Source of the DNA: an uncultured Clostridia bacterium
Lineage (GTDB): Bacteria; Bacillota; Clostridia; Christensenellales; UBA1242
Reading direction: 5' to 3'
Assembly: GCA_947366645.1 (NCBI GenBank)
Contig: CANBAX010000034.1
Location: forward strand, 1-8,517
Length of the DNA: 8,517 nucleotides
Below are positions 5,473 to 8,517 of the stretch, piece by piece (the stretch's first letter is position 1; every line of letters starts with the position of its first letter). The translations under genes and the position numbers were made by a program. Under the pieces are notes generated by a model. The model worked only from the letters and a program-made list of their open reading frames with translations. It made no database searches and had not been told where the DNA came from.

Positions 5473-6558
5473 ATGACCTATTTTGAAAGAATGAAAGAAA
5501 GATACGAAAGGTTAAGGAATCAAAAAGATGTCCTTATTCTTTCTATTGAATCTTCCTGTGATGAAACAAGTGTGGCAGTAATTAAAAACGGCCGCGAGGT
5601 GCTTTCAAACATTATTGCCACACAGATAGAAATACACAGACGCTTCGGCGGAGTTGTGCCAGAGGTGGCATCACGCAACCATATCACAGCAATATCTAAT
5701 ATTTTCGATGAGGCGTTAAAAGCGGCGAATATCACAAAAGATGATATTGATGCGGTGGCAGTTACCTATGGTGCGGGCTTAGTTGGAGCGCTCCTTGTCG
5801 GGGTGAATTTTGCAAAAAGCCTTGCTTATTCTTTGGACATACCCATTATAGCGGTAAGCCATGTGCATGGGCATATTGCTGCAAACTATATCTCTCACGA
5901 AAGCCTTACTCCACCTTTCCTTTGTCTTATGGTAAGTGGTGGTCATACTGCGATACTGGAAATTAATGACTACAACAGTTTTAAACTTCTTGGCACCACC
6001 GTAGACGATGCGGTTGGCGAGGCTTTTGACAAGGTGGCAAGGGTGCTTGGGCTTCCTTACCCTGGGGGACCAGAGATAGATAAGCTTGCGAAAAGCGGAG
6101 AAAATAAGTATAAGTTTGTAGTATCAAACAGCATGAAAGGCACATTTAATTTCTCTTTTAGCGGAATAAAGACGGCGGTTGTAAATTTTGTGCATAATAA
6201 AACTCAAAAGGGTGAAGAAATAAACAAAGCCGATGTTGCACGCTCTTTTGAAGAGTATGTGACGGAGGAACTGACCACTAAGGCTGTGAATGCTTGCAAA
6301 TTTGTAGGTGGCAAAAAACTTGTTGTTGCCGGCGGTGTGGGTGCAAACTATATGCTTAAAGAGAAACTTACAAGTGCATGCAAGGCGGCGGGCATAGAGT
6401 TTTATTCGCCAGTTCTACGCTACTGCACCGATAACGCAGCCATGATAGGTTCGGCGGCTTACTATATGTTAAAAGCGGGGCTTGGACTTAGCGACCTGAC
6501 TCTTACTGGCAAGCCTAATGTGGAACTTGGGAGGATTTATGAAACAAAAAATAATTGA
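5473..6558 (+). CDS. tsaD: tRNA N6-adenosine threonylcarbamoyltransferase TsaD
   Basis: TsaD transfers the threonylcarbamoyl group from threonylcarbamoyl-AMP to A37 of ANN-decoding tRNAs, working with TsaB and TsaE in the cytoplasm. The 361-residue ASKHA-fold protein shows SIESSCDETS (24-33), the metal-binding HVHGH (130-134), SGGHTAI (155-161), DDAVGEAFDKVARVLGLPYP (178-197), FSFSGIKTAV (227-236), GGVGANYML (287-295) and CTDNAAMIGSAAYY (318-331), whose D320 completes the metal site. All key residues are present. It is about 20 residues longer than many family members because of a charged N-terminal segment (MTYFERMKERYERLRNQKD) ahead of the usual VLILSIESSCDE start. The chosen ATG has GAGG five bases upstream (5464-5467), so the extension appears to be made. 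It lies 21 bases after prfB, and its last 20 bases overlap the next gene. TsaB and TsaE are not in the window. Confidence 0.96.
   Translation: MTYFERMKERYERLRNQKDVLILSIESSCDETSVAVIKNGREVLSNIIATQIEIHRRFGGVVPEVASRNHITAISNIFDEALKAANITKDDIDAVAVTYGAGLVGALLVGVNFAKSLAYSLDIPIIAVSHVHGHIAANYISHESLTPPFLCLMVSGGHTAILEINDYNSFKLLGTTVDDAVGEAFDKVARVLGLPYPGGPEIDKLAKSGENKYKFVVSNSMKGTFNFSFSGIKTAVVNFVHNKTQKGEEINKADVARSFEEYVTEELTTKAVNACKFVGGKKLVVAGGVGANYMLKEKLTSACKAAGIEFYSPVLRYCTDNAAMIGSAAYYMLKAGLGLSDLTLTGKPNVELGRIYETKNN
6529..6534 (+). promoter_or_regulatory. Ribosome binding site deciding the start of the PnuC-like gene
   Basis: GGGAGG lies four bases before the ATG at 6539. The earlier in-frame ATG at 6518 has no such site, so translation most likely begins at 6539. 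The site is inside the tsaD coding region. Confidence 0.75.
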
Positions 6559-7276
6559 TTTTTTTAAAAGTTTTACTCTCTACGACATTTTATATATAAC
6601 ACTATCTCTTATTGCAATAACTGTGGTGTCCATAGTTTTTAAAAGTGATGCACTTTCAATTGTCTATTCCTTCACTTCCACAATTGGTCTTTTCATATTG
6701 TCGAAAGGTAACTATCTGGGTTATGTTCTCATTTTGGCATATATGATTGTCTACGCAGTGCAGTCCTATCTACAGACATTATATGGTGAGGCTATTTTAT
6801 ATGGTTTTGTGCTTGTTCCACTTCAAATATATGCGATTATTAAGGCGTTTAGGCGAAAAAATGTGGGAGGAAGCATACAAATAACAAGGCTTAAAGCATG
6901 GCAATATGCCCTTTCATTAGCGGTGGTGTTGGCAATTGGATTTGGTATATATTTTGGTTTGCAAGTGCTGGGGACAAAGTATCTTATAGTAAGCACAATC
7001 TCTTTTATGGTTGCCCTCTATGCAAACTTTTTAAGAACGCTAGGCGACTTTAATTGTTCAGCAGTATTTTTGGCACTTGATATTGTGACAATTGTGCTTT
7101 GGCTTATGCCGGTATTTTATGGCGAGCCAAATGGAACGAGTTTTATACCTATTGCTGTTACAAGCGTTATCTATATTGTGAACGATATTTATACCTATAT
7201 TAATTGGATTAAACTATACAAGAAACAGAAGAAAGAAAAAGGAGAAGAAAATGGAACTACTAGCACCAGCGGGTAA
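6539..7276 (+). CDS. pnuC: PnuC family nicotinamide riboside/mononucleotide-type transporter
   Basis: PnuC proteins are inner-membrane facilitators that import vitamin-type NAD precursors, usually nicotinamide riboside, trapped inside by phosphorylation. From the ATG at 6539 the protein has 245 residues, with about seven or eight hydrophobic segments (roughly 14-33, 38-56, 60-78, 82-103, 121-142, 147-165, 172-193, 200-225) and a hydrophilic Lys/Glu-rich tail. Family-like stretches are SKGNYLGYVLILAYMIVYA followed by LYGEAILYGFVLVPLQIYA (about 55-100), LRTLGDFNCSAVFLALDIVT (165-184), and the last segment ending INWIKLYKKQKK. No nearby NAD-synthesis gene or riboswitch confirms the substrate; related PnuT or PnuX-type proteins carry thiamine or riboflavin, so the cargo is open. 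The start overlaps tsaD by 20 bases and the end overlaps the next gene by 26, implying translational coupling. Confidence 0.78.
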   Translation: MKQKIIDFFKSFTLYDILYITLSLIAITVVSIVFKSDALSIVYSFTSTIGLFILSKGNYLGYVLILAYMIVYAVQSYLQTLYGEAILYGFVLVPLQIYAIIKAFRRKNVGGSIQITRLKAWQYALSLAVVLAIGFGIYFGLQVLGTKYLIVSTISFMVALYANFLRTLGDFNCSAVFLALDIVTIVLWLMPVFYGEPNGTSFIPIAVTSVIYIVNDIYTYINWIKLYKKQKKEKGEENGTTSTSG

Positions 7277-8441
7277 TTTTGAGAAACTTATAACGGCAGT
7301 GCATTTTGGTGCGGATGCTGTATATTTCAGTGGGAAAAGGTTTGGTCTGCGTGCTTTTGCAGGCAATTTTGAAGATGATGAAATTGTAAAAGCAATGGAG
7401 TACTTACACGAGCGAGGCAAAAAGGGTTATATTACTTTAAATATCGTTGCCAATGACGAGGACTTTGTGGGGCTTGACGAGTATCTTGACATTCTTGTTA
7501 GGGCAGAAGTTGACGGAGTAATTGTTAGTGATATAGGCGTAGTAAGTTACATTAAAGAAAAAGCCCCTGGGCTTAATGTTCATGTGTCCACACAAGCAAA
7601 TGTCAATAATTATTATTCAGCAAAGGTTTTTGCGGATATGGGGGCTACCCGTATCGTGCTTGCAAGGGAACTCAGCTTAAAACAAATTAAAGCCTTGCAT
7701 GAGAAGTTAGGGGATAAAGTGGAACTTGAAGCCTTTGTACATGGGGCAATGTGCATTTCCTATTCTGGAAGATGCCTGCTTTCAAACTACTTGACGGGCA
7801 GGGAATCTAACCACGGCGCCTGCGTGCAGGCTTGTCGCTGGAAGTACTACATTCGTGAAGAAAGCCGAGATGACGAGTACGAAATGCAAGAGGACAGCCG
7901 AGGCACTTACATACTAAATTCAAAAGATATGAATATGCTTTCCCACCTTAAAGAAATGGAAGATGCGGGAGTGAAAAGTTTGAAAATTGAAGGGCGAATG
8001 AAATCGGCTTACTATGTGGCAACCGTGGTAAACGCCTATCGTATGGCTCTTGATAGCCCTAATTACAAGATAAGCGAAGAACTTGCTGCCGAACTTGAAA
8101 AGGCAAGCCATAGACGATACTCAACAGGCTTCTATCTTAGCGGGAAGGACACTGAATACTTAGAGGATAGTATGCCAGTGCAGACACATGAGTTTGTTGC
8201 CACTGTAGTTGATAAAGATTCTGACGGCGTAATTCTTGAAATGCGTAACCGCTTTGTTGAAGGGGAGGAACTTGAAATCCTTTCCCCAAACAAAGAGATA
8301 TTTAATAAGAAAATCACAATGCAAAACATGACAGATGAAAAAGGCGAGGCTATTACTGATGTGAAAGGGGTACAGCAGCGGGTACATTTCAATACCGATT
8401 TACCACTTGAGGTTGGAGATATATTACGAAGAGCGATTTAG
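7251..8441 (+). CDS. trhP: U32 family tRNA hydroxylation protein (TrhP-like)
   Basis: TrhP proteins (YegQ in E. coli, YrrN/YrrO in Bacillus) are iron-sulfur enzymes needed for prephenate-dependent hydroxylation of uridine 34 to ho5U in tRNA; older records call them U32 peptidases or collagenases. The 396-residue protein begins MELLAPAGNFEKL and continues as a TIM-barrel-like region (FGADAVYFSGKRFGLRAFA). The U32 signature EAFVHGAMCISYSGRC (160-175) precedes four cysteines at 168, 175, 191 and 195 that fit a [4Fe-4S] site. The segments GTYILNSKDMNML and SLKIEGRMKSAYYVA (about 218-257) closely resemble YegQ. A C-terminal beta domain (from about 305) ends the protein. The ATG at 7251 has GGAG six bases upstream and overlaps the previous gene by 26 bases. 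TrhP proteins often occur as a pair in Firmicutes; only one is visible here. The stop codon lies in a terminator loop. Another U32 member such as RlhA is less likely. Confidence 0.88.
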   Translation: MELLAPAGNFEKLITAVHFGADAVYFSGKRFGLRAFAGNFEDDEIVKAMEYLHERGKKGYITLNIVANDEDFVGLDEYLDILVRAEVDGVIVSDIGVVSYIKEKAPGLNVHVSTQANVNNYYSAKVFADMGATRIVLARELSLKQIKALHEKLGDKVELEAFVHGAMCISYSGRCLLSNYLTGRESNHGACVQACRWKYYIREESRDDEYEMQEDSRGTYILNSKDMNMLSHLKEMEDAGVKSLKIEGRMKSAYYVATVVNAYRMALDSPNYKISEELAAELEKASHRRYSTGFYLSGKDTEYLEDSMPVQTHEFVATVVDKDSDGVILEMRNRFVEGEELEILSPNKEIFNKKITMQNMTDEKGEAITDVKGVQQRVHFNTDLPLEVGDILRRAI

Positions 8442-8453
8442 TCGCTCTTTTTT
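8429..8453 (+). terminator. Intrinsic terminator of the prfB operon
   Basis: AAGAGCGA (8429-8436) pairs perfectly with TCGCTCTT (8442-8449) around the loop TTTAG, followed by a T run to 8453. The stop codon TAG (8439-8441) forms most of the loop, so the left arm encodes the last amino acids. It is the strongest simple stem in the window. Confidence 0.9.
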
Positions 8454-8517
8454 ATTGCTATTATTTAATATTTAAAATTTTAGAAATCACTAGCACAGCA
8501 CAGAGTAATATTTTTAG
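8454..8517. other. AT-rich end of window, no feature seen
   Basis: These last 64 bases follow the operon terminator and are AT-rich. I see no open frame, hairpin or clear promoter, and the next gene must begin beyond the window. Confidence 0.6.

Noticed and set aside
6518..6538. ATG at 6518 as start of the PnuC-like gene
   Set aside because: No ribosome site precedes it, while the ATG at 6539 has GGGAGG four bases upstream.
8132..8392. Overlapping minus-strand frames (8132-8392 and 8160-8387) in the trhP 3' part
   Set aside because: Both lie opposite the U32 C-terminal domain, with no ribosome site or family features.

Overview
The window reads as chromosomal DNA from a low-GC member of the Bacillota, most likely an uncultured Clostridia-type anaerobe. 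The support is the Asp23/Gls24-FakA gene pair, AT-rich coding sequence with the standard bacterial code (TGA is used as a stop), strong AGGAGG-type ribosome sites, extended -10 promoters, and housekeeping proteins that all look Firmicute in character. The window is mostly core genes. I see no mobile element, CRISPR array, tRNA or rRNA, and no convincing new multi-gene system.

Layout. Positions 15-2014 hold an Asp23-family gene followed by fakA (yloV), 14 bases apart, making a membrane and lipid homeostasis operon whose upstream end is outside the window. A terminator at the fakA stop doubles as the -35 region of the next promoter, which drives an unrecognised 200-residue charged helical protein (2069-2671). 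After another terminator comes tlyA (2726-3514), apparently transcribed from its own start codon. A bidirectional terminator separates tlyA from a convergent minus-strand gene (3532-4182). That gene encodes a Val/Thr-rich, five-cysteine protein of unknown function, possibly a spore or surface structural protein. A divergent promoter region (4183-4355) leads into a four-gene plus-strand operon: prfB with a programmed +1 frameshift, tsaD, a PnuC-like transporter, and a U32-family tRNA hydroxylation enzyme (TrhP-like), closed by a terminator at 8429-8453.

How the genes fit together. Most of the window serves translation: RF2 for termination, TsaD for t6A37 in tRNA, TrhP for ho5U34 in tRNA, and TlyA for rRNA 2'-O-methylation. 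The transporter is the metabolic outlier; its operon-mates overlap it by 20 and 26 bases, suggesting translational coupling. Asp23 and FakA belong to envelope and fatty acid metabolism.

The most distinctive signal is architectural. Every transcription unit that ends in the window has its terminator hairpin on, or within two bases of, its stop codon. The three promoters I can read give leaders of about 11, 10 and 0 bases. The best conventional mechanism on view is the prfB recoding site, and the best unknowns are the two unrecognised proteins.
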